Of a DNA stretch of 30,684 nucleotides, positions 1 to 7,810 are shown piece by piece; within the stretch, counting starts at the first letter, position 1, and each line of letters starts with the position of its first letter. A program made the position numbers and the translations under genes. The notes below the pieces were generated by a model that did no database searches, was not told the DNA's origin, and saw nothing but the letters and a program-made list of their open reading frames with translations. The DNA is from Gemmatimonadaceae bacterium (GTDB lineage Bacteria; Gemmatimonadota; Gemmatimonadetes; Gemmatimonadales; Gemmatimonadaceae), in NCBI GenBank assembly GCA_025357975.1, contig JANYKY010000321.1, positions 1 through 30,684 of the forward strand, given 5' to 3'.

Positions 1-650
1 CATCCGGATCCGGAAAGTCCACACTCATGAACATCCTTGGTTGCCTCGATGTTCCAAGCGGGGGCAGCTACACGCTCGACGGAGTGAGCGTCGATGGGTT
101 GACTGGTAACGCGCTAGCAGATCTCCGGAACCAGAAGCTTGGATTTGTTTTCCAGGGATTCAATCTTCTCGCACGGACTTCCGCGATCGAGAATGTAGAG
201 CTGCCGCTGCTCTACGATCGAAGTCACCGATGGACAGATCCAAGAGCCATGGCGGTCGAGGCCCTTACCAGGGTCGGACTGGGTGATCGTCAGGACCACG
301 TCCCAAGCGAGTTAAGCGGTGGACAGCAGCAGCGCGTTGCAATCGCTCGCGCCCTCGTCACGCAGCCAACGCTCCTGCTTGCGGATGAGCCAACGGGAAA
401 TCTCGACAGCCACATGACCGTTGAAGTCATGGCGCTGTTCCAGGAGCTGAACGATCAGGGTATCACGATCCTGATTGTTACGCACGAGCCTGATGTTGCC
501 AAGTACGCACGAAGAATTGTCGAAGTGCGCGACGGGAGGATCATTCACGATCATCCAGTCACCGACCGGCAGAACGCCGGTGAAGACCTCAAGAGACTCG
601 CTCCGATCGACCCGGTGGCCGAAGCCCCTGAAATGGCGGGTACAACATGA
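1..650 (+). CDS. MacB-like ABC transporter ATP-binding protein (5' truncated)
   Basis: This is the nucleotide-binding subunit of a MacB/LolD-type exporter, hydrolysing ATP on the cytoplasmic face to drive the permease encoded next. The reading frame is already open at base 3, where codons give the Walker A core SGSGKST, so the true start lies upstream of the window. Also visible are the Q-loop (FVFQGFN), the ABC signature [15 protein letters not shown], Walker [14 protein letters not shown] and the switch histidine in IVTHE. A roughly 30-residue acidic tail follows the ATPase core. The stop overlaps the permease start (ATGA at 647), indicating translational coupling. A periplasmic adaptor (MacA-like) would be expected upstream, outside the window. 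Family assignment is firm; the substrate is unknown. Confidence 0.96.
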   Translation, partial: SGSGKSTLMNILGCLDVPSGGSYTLDGVSVDGLTGNALADLRNQKLGFVFQGFNLLARTSAIENVELPLLYDRSHRWTDPRAMAVEALTRVGLGDRQDHVPSELSGGQQQRVAIARALVTQPTLLLADEPTGNLDSHMTVEVMALFQELNDQGITILIVTHEPDVAKYARRIVEVRDGRIIHDHPVTDRQNAGEDLKRLAPIDPVAEAPEMAGTT

Positions 651-1861
651 AACAAAGAACCCTCTTGAAGCTTGCCTGGAAAAGCATCCTCAAGAACAAG
701 ATGCGCACGCTTCTCACAATGCTTGGCATCGTGATCGGAGTCGGTGCGGTGATCGTCATGGTCGCTGTCGGCCAGGGCGCGAAAGCGCAGATCCAGGCGA
801 GCATCAGCAGCCTGGGCACCAATCTCATTCTCGTGTTGCCGGGTGCAACGCAACAGGGAGCGGTTAGCCAGGGAGCAGCGACCTTCAACCGGTTAACCAT
901 CGAAGATGCCGAAAAGCTCAAGGCCGAGGGTTCTACTCTCGCCGCTGTTTCTCCGATGATTCAGACACGACTTGTGGTGATCGGCCCCGCCGGAAACTGG
1001 CGAACTTCGATCAACGGTGTGTCTCCCGACTACTTCACAATCAGGGACTGGGACGTCACGTCCGGTGATCTCTTTACAGACGCCGACGTAAAGACGGCGA
1101 AGAAAGTTGCGATCATTGGTGCAACGGTGGCCAAGAACCTTTTCCCGAACGGGGATCCAACCGGTGGACAGATTCAGATTGGCCACGTTCCATTCACGGT
1201 CACCGGAGTACTTGCAACGAAAGGCCAGAACGCAAATGGAAATGACCAGGACGATGTCATTCTCATGCCCTACACCACCGCACAGAACAGGCTGAGCGGC
1301 AACGTCCGTCTCGGTCAGATTCTGACGAGCACTTTTTCTCCGAACGACATTCCGGCAGCGCAGAACGAAATCACGGCGATCATGCACGAGTCGCATCGCC
1401 TGGGAGACAATCCGGATGATTTCACAGTCCGCAACCAAACCGAGATCGCGACGGCAGCCGCAAGCACCACATCGGTCATGTCCGGATTGCTCGCGGCAAT
1501 CGCATCAGTGTCGCTGCTCGTCGGCGGCATTGGAATTATGAACATCATGCTCGTCTCGGTTACAGAACGCACGCGTGAAATCGGTATTCGAATGGCAATC
1601 GGTGCACGCGGGTCTGACGTGCTGACGCAGTTCCTGGTCGAGAGCGTAGTGATGAGCATTCTCGGGGGCATCGTTGGCCTGCTGGCTGGATACGGAGGCG
1701 CAATGCTGCTTGGACACCTGACGGGATGGAACACAGTCGTCCCGCTCTCTGCTGTGTTCATCGCTGTAGGCTTCTCGGCCGGCGTGGGTGTTTTCTTCGG
1801 ATACTATCCGGCCCGGAAGGCTGCAGCGCTCAATCCCATTCAAGCGCTGCGGTACGAATGA
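647..1861 (+). CDS. MacB-like ABC transporter permease (FtsX domain)
   Basis: This 404-residue inner-membrane permease has the MacB topology. One N-terminal transmembrane helix (about residues 20-45, after a basic KNKMRT stretch) is followed by a large periplasmic MacB_PCD domain (about 50-260). Three C-terminal helices form the FtsX domain (about 275-395), containing the typical GGIGIMNIMLVSVTERTREIG region at the second coupling segment. MacB permeases act as mechanotransmitters that push substrate through an adaptor into TolC. Here the ATPase is a separate polypeptide, as in LolCDE-like or split MacB systems. Start and stop both overlap neighbours by ATGA, so ATPase, permease and TolC channel form one operon. 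Drug, peptide or siderophore export is possible and cannot be decided from sequence. Confidence 0.95.
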   Translation: MKQRTLLKLAWKSILKNKMRTLLTMLGIVIGVGAVIVMVAVGQGAKAQIQASISSLGTNLILVLPGATQQGAVSQGAATFNRLTIEDAEKLKAEGSTLAAVSPMIQTRLVVIGPAGNWRTSINGVSPDYFTIRDWDVTSGDLFTDADVKTAKKVAIIGATVAKNLFPNGDPTGGQIQIGHVPFTVTGVLATKGQNANGNDQDDVILMPYTTAQNRLSGNVRLGQILTSTFSPNDIPAAQNEITAIMHESHRLGDNPDDFTVRNQTEIATAAASTTSVMSGLLAAIASVSLLVGGIGIMNIMLVSVTERTREIGIRMAIGARGSDVLTQFLVESVVMSILGGIVGLLAGYGGAMLLGHLTGWNTVVPLSAVFIAVGFSAGVGVFFGYYPARKAAALNPIQALRYE

Positions 1862-3258
1862 TTCGCCCTCGGGGTGTTTCAGTTTGCAGGTACGGCCGCC
1901 TCGCGTTCGCGCTGGCGTTGTTGTCTGCCGCCGGTTCACGACGAGCTGAGGCGCAGAGCGGACAGGCACGCGATACTGCGCGCGCCGTTCTCGCGAGCGA
2001 CACGATCACGCTTCAAGAGGCGATTGCGATCGCATTGACGCAAAACACCGTCGCGCGGTTCGCCCGCAGCAATGTCCTGCTCGATTCGTTGAATGTCAGA
2101 TCAGCGCGCAACGCGTTCTTGCCCAATCTCTCGGCCAGCACGTCTGCATCGCAGGGGTTTGGCGCCGGATCGCAGGGCAATAATTCTTTCGCCGTAAGCG
2201 GTGGATTGAACAGTGGAGTGACGCTGTACAATGGCCGCCAGAATGTGAATACGCTGAGGCAGGCACAGCTCAACGCCCTTGCCGGCGGGAGTGACTTCGG
2301 CCGTGCGCGGCAAACCGTCGTGTTCACTGTCGCGAGCGACTATCTGACGCTCATAAATCAGCAGGAACAGCTTCGCGTCCAGGAAGAGAACCTCGCTGCG
2401 CAGCAGCAGGAGCTCACTCAGCTCGAAGCATTCGTCAAACAAGGCACTCGCCCGATCGGCGATCTTTACCAGCAACAGGCTGCGGTTGCCCAGACGAGAC
2501 TCGCGCTCGTGAATGCGCGACGCGCGAGTGAAGATGCGAAAGTGGACCTGATCGGTGAGCTGGTGCTCGATCCGCGCCGGAATTATGTGTTCGTAACACC
2601 AGCATCAGTCACATCAGGCGCGCCTTTGACCGGCCCGGTTTTTAATCTCGACAGCCTGACCAATGTTGCCCTGCTTCAACGGGGAGACCTCAGGGCCGAG
2701 AACCTTCGCGTGCAGGCTGCGCAGCGAGAAGTGGACATTGCGCGTGGCACACGTCTGCCCACTGTATCGGGGAGCGCCGGTTACAGCAGCGCGTACAACA
2801 GCGCGGGTGACGGCGCGTTTTTCACTCAACTCAATCAGCGTCGCGGCGGCTCTTTCGGTGTCGGTGTGTCCGTTCCGATTTTCGATCGGGGTGCGGCATC
2901 CATCGCTACGCAGCGCGCCTTGATACTGCTCGACAACGAGTTCTTGTCCTTGCGGGATCTTGGTGAATCAGTCGCGCTTGCTGTGAGGCGCGCCTACCTC
3001 GACTACAACGCTGCCCAGGAGGCACTGACTGCGGCTAGTGCGCAGCAACGCGCCGCGGCACTCGCACTCGAGGCCGCGCAGGCGAGGTATAGAGTTGGCG
3101 CAGCGACTTTCGTCGAAGTGACGCTGGCTCGCGCGACGCTGATTCAGGCTCAGAGTGCGGCGGTCAATGCGCGAACCAGCGTTTCGTTCCAGCGCGCGCT
3201 CATGTCGTACTACACCGGCGATCTGGATCCCAACAACGCGCGTCTCGGCCTTTACTGA
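1858..3258 (+). CDS. TolC-family outer-membrane efflux protein
   Basis: This is an outer-membrane channel of the OEP/TolC family, about 466 residues. I place the start at the ATG at 1858, which overlaps the permease stop (ATGA), rather than at an in-frame ATG further upstream inside the permease gene. The chosen start gives a clean signal peptide: a basic n-region with RPRG and CRYGR, the hydrophobic LAFALALLSAAG, then an AEA-QS cleavage site near residue 31. The mature protein has the repeated pattern of two OEP domains with long amphipathic helices rich in Ala, Gln and Arg (for example around 2400-2530 and 3010-3200) and short beta segments such as VSVPIFDRG. It should form the exit duct for the adjacent MacB-like transporter. 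Confidence 0.93.
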   Translation: MIRPRGVSVCRYGRLAFALALLSAAGSRRAEAQSGQARDTARAVLASDTITLQEAIAIALTQNTVARFARSNVLLDSLNVRSARNAFLPNLSASTSASQGFGAGSQGNNSFAVSGGLNSGVTLYNGRQNVNTLRQAQLNALAGGSDFGRARQTVVFTVASDYLTLINQQEQLRVQEENLAAQQQELTQLEAFVKQGTRPIGDLYQQQAAVAQTRLALVNARRASEDAKVDLIGELVLDPRRNYVFVTPASVTSGAPLTGPVFNLDSLTNVALLQRGDLRAENLRVQAAQREVDIARGTRLPTVSGSAGYSSAYNSAGDGAFFTQLNQRRGGSFGVGVSVPIFDRGAASIATQRALILLDNEFLSLRDLGESVALAVRRAYLDYNAAQEALTAASAQQRAAALALEAAQARYRVGAATFVEVTLARATLIQAQSAAVNARTSVSFQRALMSYYTGDLDPNNARLGLY

Positions 3259-3451
3259 ACAGCGCGGTAGCCCCAGCCGGGCAGCCCGTGGTAGCGCAAT
3301 TCACATTGCATGCGGCTCCGGGCAGCATCTCTGGACGTTGACAAATTCCCCCGTAGTCGGCCATGTAAGCGGAGTCTTGCTGGCCAGTCACTCGGAACTC
3401 AACATCCTCATGCATTCTCCTTCGCCTACACAGTCTGCCGGGCTCTGCCCG

Positions 3452-3457
3452 TATAAT
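3452..3457 (+). promoter_or_regulatory. Candidate -10 box upstream of the monooxygenase/B12/kinase operon
   Basis: A perfect TATAAT hexamer (context GTATAATGG) lies about 58 bases before the ATG at 3515. No good TTGACA-like box sits 16-18 bases upstream, although a TTGACA occurs far upstream at 3338-3343. If used, transcription would begin near 3464, leaving a leader of about 50 bases. This argues against the in-frame ATG at 3410, which would be upstream of the transcript. The rest of the 3259-3514 gap shows no convincing gene or riboswitch. Confidence 0.4.
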
Positions 3458-3514
3458 GGCGCGCCCAACGCGGCCCGGACCCTAGTCGAGGCGCCAGCCA
3501 CCGGATTCGTCGGT

Positions 3515-3802
3515 ATGAGCAAATTCGTTGTCGCTAATGGGCTCATCGCCGAAGTAAAAGCGGCATTCCGGAATCGACCCCACCTCGTGGATGACGCTCC
3601 GGGTTACCTTCGGATGGAGGTAATCAGCCCGCTCGAGCGGCCCGAGGAGATCTGGCTCATCACGTTCTGGACAGATGAAGAAAGCTTTCGCAGCTGGCAT
3701 CACAGCCATCTTTACCGTGATTCGCATCGTGGAATTCCCAAAGGGCTGAAGCTCGTGCGTGGCGAGACGAGGATTACCCACTTCGAACACGTGAGCTCTT
3801 AG
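3515..3802 (+). CDS. IsdG/ABM-type heme-degrading monooxygenase
   Basis: This is a 95-residue protein of the antibiotic-biosynthesis-monooxygenase fold. It carries the three residues that define IsdG-type heme oxygenases in the right order: Asn8, Trp61 and His71, with the W-to-H spacing of ten residues also found in staphylococcal IsdG. Other family hallmarks are the APGYLRMEV strand, the IWLITFWTDEESF segment and the short C-terminal strand. IsdG-type enzymes dimerise and open the heme ring, releasing iron and a bilin-like product. The frame stays open far upstream, but homology begins at the ATG at 3515, just after a TATAAT box. The stop is separated by only one base from the B12-binding protein gene, so the two are co-transcribed. 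Heme degradation is inferred from the triad; other ABM chemistry remains possible. Confidence 0.8.
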   Translation: MSKFVVANGLIAEVKAAFRNRPHLVDDAPGYLRMEVISPLERPEEIWLITFWTDEESFRSWHHSHLYRDSHRGIPKGLKLVRGETRITHFEHVSS

Positions 3803-3803
3803 G

Positions 3804-4880
3804 ATGGCAATGACAGAGATCGACCGGCTGCCCAGCGAGCTCGTCCTCGCGAACCGCGCGGAGATTGTCGGTGCAGTTGTGGATCGCGAATTCGCGCGGC
3901 ATCCGGAACTTGTGCAGCGCTATGGCCGCCTCGGTCGCGAAAAATCGATGCAGGATGCGAGTTACCATATTGCGTTCCTGGCACAGGCACTTGGCCTGGG
4001 TGACAGCGCCCTGTTTGTTGACTACATCGCGTGGGCAAAGGTGATGCTGGCGCAGAGAAAAGTGCTGGCGTCCGATCTGGCGTTCCATCTCGAATGCCTG
4101 AGAGATGTATTGCTTGCTCAACTGCCCGAAGCAGCAGGTGCAGTGGCGGGCGGTTTCGTCACTGCCGCTTTGCAGGCAATGCCGGCGATGCCGGAGGATA
4201 TGCCGACCTTTATCCATGACGCCGAACCCCTCTCCCCGCTCGCGCATCAATACCTCGAAGCGCTGCGCCGGGGACAGCGGCAGCTGGCGAGTCAGCTCGT
4301 GCTCGATGCCGTAGCAGCAAATACGTCGGTCAAGGACATCTATCTCCACGTCTTCCAGCCCGCACAGTACGAAATCGGACGTCTCTGGCAGACCAACGAG
4401 ATCTCGGTTGCGCAGGAGCACTACTGCACCGCCGCCACTCAGCTCATCATGTCACAGCTCTATCCCCACATCTTCGCAACATCCAAGAATGGACGCACGC
4501 TTGTGGCAACCTGCGTTGCGGGCGACCTGCACGAAATCGGGGTAAGAATGGTTGCCGATTTCTTCGAGATGGAAGGGTGGAATACGTTTTACCTCGGCGC
4601 GAACACGCCTCACGCCAGCGTCATCGCGATGATCGTGGAAAAAGGGGCCGATGTACTCGCAGTCTCGGCCACGATCTCATACCACGTGGATGCGGTGCGT
4701 GATTTGATCCGCGCGGTTCGCGCTGAGCCGGCCTGTGGCGATGTCAGGATCCTCGCGGGAGGTTATCCGTTCAACCGGGAGCCTGCTTTGTGGGAGAAGG
4801 TCGGCGCCGATGGTTCTGCGGCCGATGCGCAAAAAGCGATAGCACTGGCGGCCCAGATGGTCAACGGAGTCGCGGCCTGA
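3804..4880 (+). CDS. Cobalamin-binding CarH-like sensor protein
   Basis: This 358-residue cytoplasmic protein has three parts. Residues 1-115 form an all-helical N-terminal domain (with [17 protein letters not shown] and [12 protein letters not shown]) resembling the sensory helical domain of some stress-signalling proteins. Residues 145-225 are the four-helix cap that covers cobalamin. Residues 228-355 are a Rossmann B12-binding domain. The B12 motif DLHEIG (241-246) supplies His243 as the lower cobalt ligand. It is followed by the VSAT segment (287-290) and LAGGYPFN (317-324). The cap carries W195 and E205-H206, the W-x9-EH signature of adenosylcobalamin photoreceptors such as CarH. There is no DNA-binding MerR domain, so it probably signals through the adjacent kinase. 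It could instead be a plain B12 or corrinoid sensor, or a methyltransferase corrinoid protein. Confidence 0.85.
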   Translation: MAMTEIDRLPSELVLANRAEIVGAVVDREFARHPELVQRYGRLGREKSMQDASYHIAFLAQALGLGDSALFVDYIAWAKVMLAQRKVLASDLAFHLECLRDVLLAQLPEAAGAVAGGFVTAALQAMPAMPEDMPTFIHDAEPLSPLAHQYLEALRRGQRQLASQLVLDAVAANTSVKDIYLHVFQPAQYEIGRLWQTNEISVAQEHYCTAATQLIMSQLYPHIFATSKNGRTLVATCVAGDLHEIGVRMVADFFEMEGWNTFYLGANTPHASVIAMIVEKGADVLAVSATISYHVDAVRDLIRAVRAEPACGDVRILAGGYPFNREPALWEKVGADGSAADAQKAIALAAQMVNGVAA

Positions 4881-6082
4881 ATCCAGGGGCGGAGGACCGA
4901 GGTATCGTCCTGATTTGTGCTCGGGACGGCACGGTCCAACGCATCGTGCGGGACGACCTGCAGCGATCGATCCGCGTGTCCATAGGAATGCCGGTTAGCG
5001 ACCTGGTGGACGTCGCAGCAAAAGACAAAATGGCCGCGTTCCTGAATGAGCTGCAAAGCCGCGACGCAGCTTACGACTGGGAGATTACGGTGTCGATCGA
5101 CGCGACCCTGATGCCGCTCCATTTTGCCGGCGCCGCTCTCGATGCGGGATTTCTGATAATTGCCTCTCGTTCCCGGAATGGCCTGACTCAGCTTAACGAA
5201 GAATTGATGCTCATCAACAATGAGCAGACAAACATCTCCCGCGCCACGTCCAAGGAACTGGCCCTGGTGATGAGTCGGCGGAGCGAGCGGGACGATGCCA
5301 TGTATGAAGAGCTGACCACCATGAACAATGAGATGGCAAACCTTCAGCGGGAGCTTGCGAAAAAAAACGCAGAGCTGGGGAAGTTGAATGAGCAGAAGAA
5401 CAGGCTGCTGGGAATGGCGGCGCACGATCTTCGGACGCCGTTAGGTGCCATTCTCGCCTATGCCGAATTCCTCGAAGATGAACTGATCGTCACGCTGAAT
5501 GACGCGCAGCGGGAGTTCCTCACCAGGATCAAGGACCTCAGCGACTTCATGCTTCACCTCGTCTCCGATATTCTGGATGTTGCGTCAATCGAGGCTGGCC
5601 AATTGAACCTCGACCCACAACCGACTGATGCCATTCAACTAATAGATAGCGTCGTCAAGCTGAATGGCATCCTGGCCGCGAAAAAAGAAATCGCTGTAGA
5701 GTTCGATCCGCCCGCTACCTCGCCCGAGCTCCGGATTGATGTGGGCAAGATCGAGCAAGTCCTGAACAATCTGGTTAATAACGCACTCAAGTTTTCTCAC
5801 AGCGGCAGCACGGTGCGGGTGCGGCTGGAACATACCGACGAGGTAGTTACCGTCGCTGTGCAGGACGAAGGTCAGGGTATTCCCGCGAGCGACTTGCCGA
5901 AATTATTCCAGGCTTTCAGCAGGACAAGCGTTCGCTCAACCGCTGGTGAACAAAGCACCGGGCTCGGACTCGCGATTGTGCGGAGGATCGTCGAGGGCCA
6001 TGGCGGCCGCATCTGGGTCGAAAGCGAGGTCGGCAAGGGCTCCACGTTCTTGTTCACGCTTCCGGTCGCAATCGCCGAATAA
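4790..6082 (+). CDS. PAS-domain sensor histidine kinase
   Basis: A soluble histidine kinase with no transmembrane segment. A PAS-like domain spans about residues 36-130 and is followed by a polar coiled-coil linker (about 132-205). The HisKA domain has the H-box [10 protein letters not shown] (phosphoacceptor His212). The ATPase domain shows N-box [11 protein letters not shown]1 DEGQGIP, and G2 with [11 protein letters not shown]. Two starts are plausible. The GTG at 4790 has GGGAG eight bases upstream and overlaps the B12 gene by 91 bases. A CTG at 4877 overlaps the B12 stop and has GGAG seven bases upstream. Homology-like sequence begins only near 4895, so the first 30 or so residues from the GTG may not be real. 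Overlap with the B12 sensor implies one signalling unit. No response regulator gene follows. Confidence 0.93.
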   Translation: MGEGRRRWFCGRCAKSDSTGGPDGQRSRGLNPGAEDRGIVLICARDGTVQRIVRDDLQRSIRVSIGMPVSDLVDVAAKDKMAAFLNELQSRDAAYDWEITVSIDATLMPLHFAGAALDAGFLIIASRSRNGLTQLNEELMLINNEQTNISRATSKELALVMSRRSERDDAMYEELTTMNNEMANLQRELAKKNAELGKLNEQKNRLLGMAAHDLRTPLGAILAYAEFLEDELIVTLNDAQREFLTRIKDLSDFMLHLVSDILDVASIEAGQLNLDPQPTDAIQLIDSVVKLNGILAAKKEIAVEFDPPATSPELRIDVGKIEQVLNNLVNNALKFSHSGSTVRVRLEHTDEVVTVAVQDEGQGIPASDLPKLFQAFSRTSVRSTAGEQSTGLGLAIVRRIVEGHGGRIWVESEVGKGSTFLFTLPVAIAE

Positions 6083-6105
6083 GCCGCGCCGGGCGATTCG
6101 CGCAA

Positions 6106-6861
6106 TCACAAGGCCGGCGCTGGCAGTAAACCCCGAACGAGAAATTGTGCTCGTTGAAACGACCATGCCACTCGCTTGAAATAATCGGCCTGTCTTACTT
6201 CCACTTTCTCACGCGATGCGGCGCAGTGCCAGGTCTCGAGCGATCTGGGTTTGACGTTCGCGAACGCCGTGGAAACGCACACGCCAACATTCACGCCTCC
6301 TTCTGTGTCCCGCGCCGACGGATACTTGAAGGCCTCCACACCAGCTCCGCGCATCTCGGTGCCCAGCGCTTGCGCTGAGGAATAGCTCGACGGGGACGCG
6401 ATCGCTCGACGGTAGTGATCGAAGGGTGCGACAGCGAGATTGACCCCGAATGCCGTGCGAACGTTCGCGGTGAATGCCGTCAGCGGCGTCTCGATGGTAC
6501 CGAGCGACGCACTGCTACCCTCGAGAAAAACCAGCCGATAATACGCGACCTCGGCGAATGCCGTGCGGCGATCTTCTGATCCATACCAGATCCCGCGCTC
6601 GTTGCGACTGCCGAAACGCGACCCGTGCAGCAATGGCGGATAACGAAACGGGGTGAACAGCAAATAGTGGAGTCGCCCACCGGAAAGGTCGGGCGGCTTT
6701 ACTCGCTCGATCATTTCTTCGAGCAGTACCTGCTCTTCGGCCGAGTCGACGAGCTTGCGTGTCGAAACCTGATGCTGCGCTTCGACCACTCGCCACGGCG
6801 AGAGCCGGAGCGGCCGGATCTCAGAGCCGCCCGCGCACCGCGTCCAGATACTGGACGACAT
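6106..6861 (-). CDS. RES-domain toxin (NAD-degrading type)
   Basis: Toxin of a type II RES/Xre toxin-antitoxin module, 251 residues. RES toxins characterised elsewhere degrade NAD+ and arrest growth. The sequence shows the N-terminal SPWRVVEAQHQVSTRKLVDS segment, the FRYPPLLHGSRFG segment with the conserved Arg82, Tyr93 and Glu104 (WYGSEDRRTAFAEV), and Ser182 in YPSARD, matching the R-Y-E-S active-site order of the family. The start at 6861 lies inside the antitoxin gene (41-base overlap), so the toxin is translated from the antitoxin transcript. The first 15 or so residues are not clearly homologous, and a slightly later start is possible. It ends 23 bases from the convergent kinase gene. 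It looks intact, with all key residues present. Confidence 0.9.
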   Translation of the reverse strand: MSSSIWTRCAGGSEIRPLRLSPWRVVEAQHQVSTRKLVDSAEEQVLLEEMIERVKPPDLSGGRLHYLLFTPFRYPPLLHGSRFGSRNERGIWYGSEDRRTAFAEVAYYRLVFLEGSSASLGTIETPLTAFTANVRTAFGVNLAVAPFDHYRRAIASPSSYSSAQALGTEMRGAGVEAFKYPSARDTEGGVNVGVCVSTAFANVKPRSLETWHCAASREKVEVRQADYFKRVAWSFQRAQFLVRGLLPAPAL

Positions 6862-7204
6862 CGATGAGCCCCTCCACCGTGCGGATTCGATCCGCCGGAA
6901 TTCCGCTGAGGTGACTGTTTGGGGAGTGTAACCAGTCGCGCGCTTTTACGTCGTCGCCGCCAACGAGGGTGTCGAGCGAGCGATAGAGCCGAACGAAGAG
7001 AAGGGCGAGTTCGCCTTCCTTGCGGTGTGGATCGAGTCCGCGAGCCCCCCGCAGTCTCGATACCGACGCTTCGCTCGCGCCGATGATGACGCCGAGCTGC
7101 TTATTACGAAGCCCCAGCCGGGCAGCGGCCGAGAGGACCGCTTTGGCCAGTACCAATGCAGGGTCAACTTCCCGGGACGATTCGCGAACAGTAGCGATGT
7201 TCAT
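6821..7204 (-). CDS. Xre/ParS-family antitoxin (DUF2384)
   Basis: Antitoxin partner of the RES toxin, 127 residues. An Xre-like helix-turn-helix lies in the middle (about 30-60: LGLRNKQLGVIIGASEASVSRL). A C-terminal DUF2384/MbcA-ParS toxin-binding domain follows (about 75-127: ALLFVRLYRSLDTLVGG, ARDWLHSPN, EGLIDVVQYLDAVRG). Such antitoxins bind and block the toxin active site and repress their own promoter. The gene precedes and overlaps the toxin, the normal order for this family. The ATG at 7204 is immediately preceded, on its upstream side, by GCAAG half-sites that could be the autoregulatory operator. Confidence 0.92.
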   Translation of the reverse strand: MNIATVRESSREVDPALVLAKAVLSAAARLGLRNKQLGVIIGASEASVSRLRGARGLDPHRKEGELALLFVRLYRSLDTLVGGDDVKARDWLHSPNSHLSGIPADRIRTVEGLIDVVQYLDAVRGRL

Positions 7205-7210
7205 ACAATT

Positions 7211-7242
7211 GCAAGTTATTTCGGTTTTCTTGCAGAAGCAAG
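7211..7242. promoter_or_regulatory. Candidate operator of the RES/Xre module
   Basis: Within 40 bases upstream of the antitoxin start there are three copies of the same five-base half-site. GCAAG occurs at 7211-7215, and an inverted pair CTTGC-AGAA-GCAAG at 7229-7242 forms a 14-base dyad. Xre antitoxins typically bind short dyads at their own promoter, so this is the natural operator candidate. The sequence pattern is seen directly; binding is inferred. The whole space between the antitoxin and the DinB gene is only 51 bases. Confidence 0.4.
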
Positions 7243-7255
7243 TCCGAGACGCAAC

Positions 7256-7810
7256 CTACAACTTTGCAACGAGGCGTTCGACCTGAAGTGCGTGCCGGGT
7301 GACATGAATTACATGAATTCGAAATCCGTCACCCACATTCATCTTTGGCGCCCACCTCGGGAGTGCGGGCGATCCGATCCGCAGCGCACGCCAGTCATAT
7401 GAGGCCGCATCCTCCATCACCTTCACGAAGTACAGCTCCCGCGCCAGCAGCGCTTCCACAACCCCGTTGCGAGGAGTAGGGCCAGGGCGAAATACGACCG
7501 GACTCTTCAGTTTTTTTGGTTTAAGGAGAGATCCTGCAATCATTCCGCCGATCAACGACGACTTCCACTCCCGCGCTGGCGCACCGGCATCAGGCCTCAC
7601 ACTGCGGAGCAGCTCGGCCAGAGGCGCGTCATAGTGCTCGTCAGCCACAATTAAATGTTCGAGGACCTGACCCACACTCCATCCCTCGGGCTCCGGATGC
7701 TCATTGAGCTCCGCGGGGTCGATTGCCCTGATAGTCGCCGCAAGCTTATCGCGTGTCGCAATGGCCTCTTTGCGTAGCTCCTCAAGCAGATCCCGTTGCA
7801 GCTTGCGCAT
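7256..7810 (-). CDS. DinB-superfamily protein (DinB_2 type)
   Basis: A 184-residue four-helix-bundle protein of the DinB/YfiT superfamily. Family features are the N-terminal helix with ATRDKLAATI, the GWSVGQVLEHLIVADEHYD segment with potential metal-ligand histidines, and the C-terminal FRIHVIHVTRHALQVERL helix with further histidines (HxxxxxH pattern). Many members bind a divalent metal through three histidines and act as thiol S-transferases or hydrolases; many are uncharacterised. The start codon shares a base with the stop of the upstream peptidase gene (TAATG), so the two genes are translationally coupled. It is one of three DinB-superfamily genes within about 3.7 kb. The exact reaction cannot be named. 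Confidence 0.85.
   Translation of the reverse strand: MRKLQRDLLEELRKEAIATRDKLAATIRAIDPAELNEHPEPEGWSVGQVLEHLIVADEHYDAPLAELLRSVRPDAGAPAREWKSSLIGGMIAGSLLKPKKLKSPVVFRPGPTPRNGVVEALLARELYFVKVMEDAASYDWRALRIGSPALPRWAPKMNVGDGFRIHVIHVTRHALQVERLVAKL

Noticed and set aside
893..1438. 181-codon minus-strand frame within the permease gene
   Set aside because: Antisense shadow of the MacB-like permease without motifs or a ribosome-binding site.
1726..1857. In-frame upstream extension of the TolC gene from an ATG at 1726
   Set aside because: It lies inside the permease gene and would bury the signal peptide behind 44 residues; the ATGA overlap at 1858 gives a normal exported protein.
3155..3514. Long open frame upstream of the IsdG-like protein
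   Set aside because: It overlaps the TolC 3' end, its residues resemble no protein, and a TATAAT box at 3452 places the transcript start downstream of it.
3259..3514. Cobalamin riboswitch upstream of the B12 operon
   Set aside because: No B12-box-like sequence or characteristic helical layout could be recognised in this gap.
4763..5425. 220-codon open frame on the minus strand across the B12 and kinase genes
   Set aside because: It mirrors two well-supported plus-strand genes with clear domain motifs; the antisense product shows no recognisable pattern.
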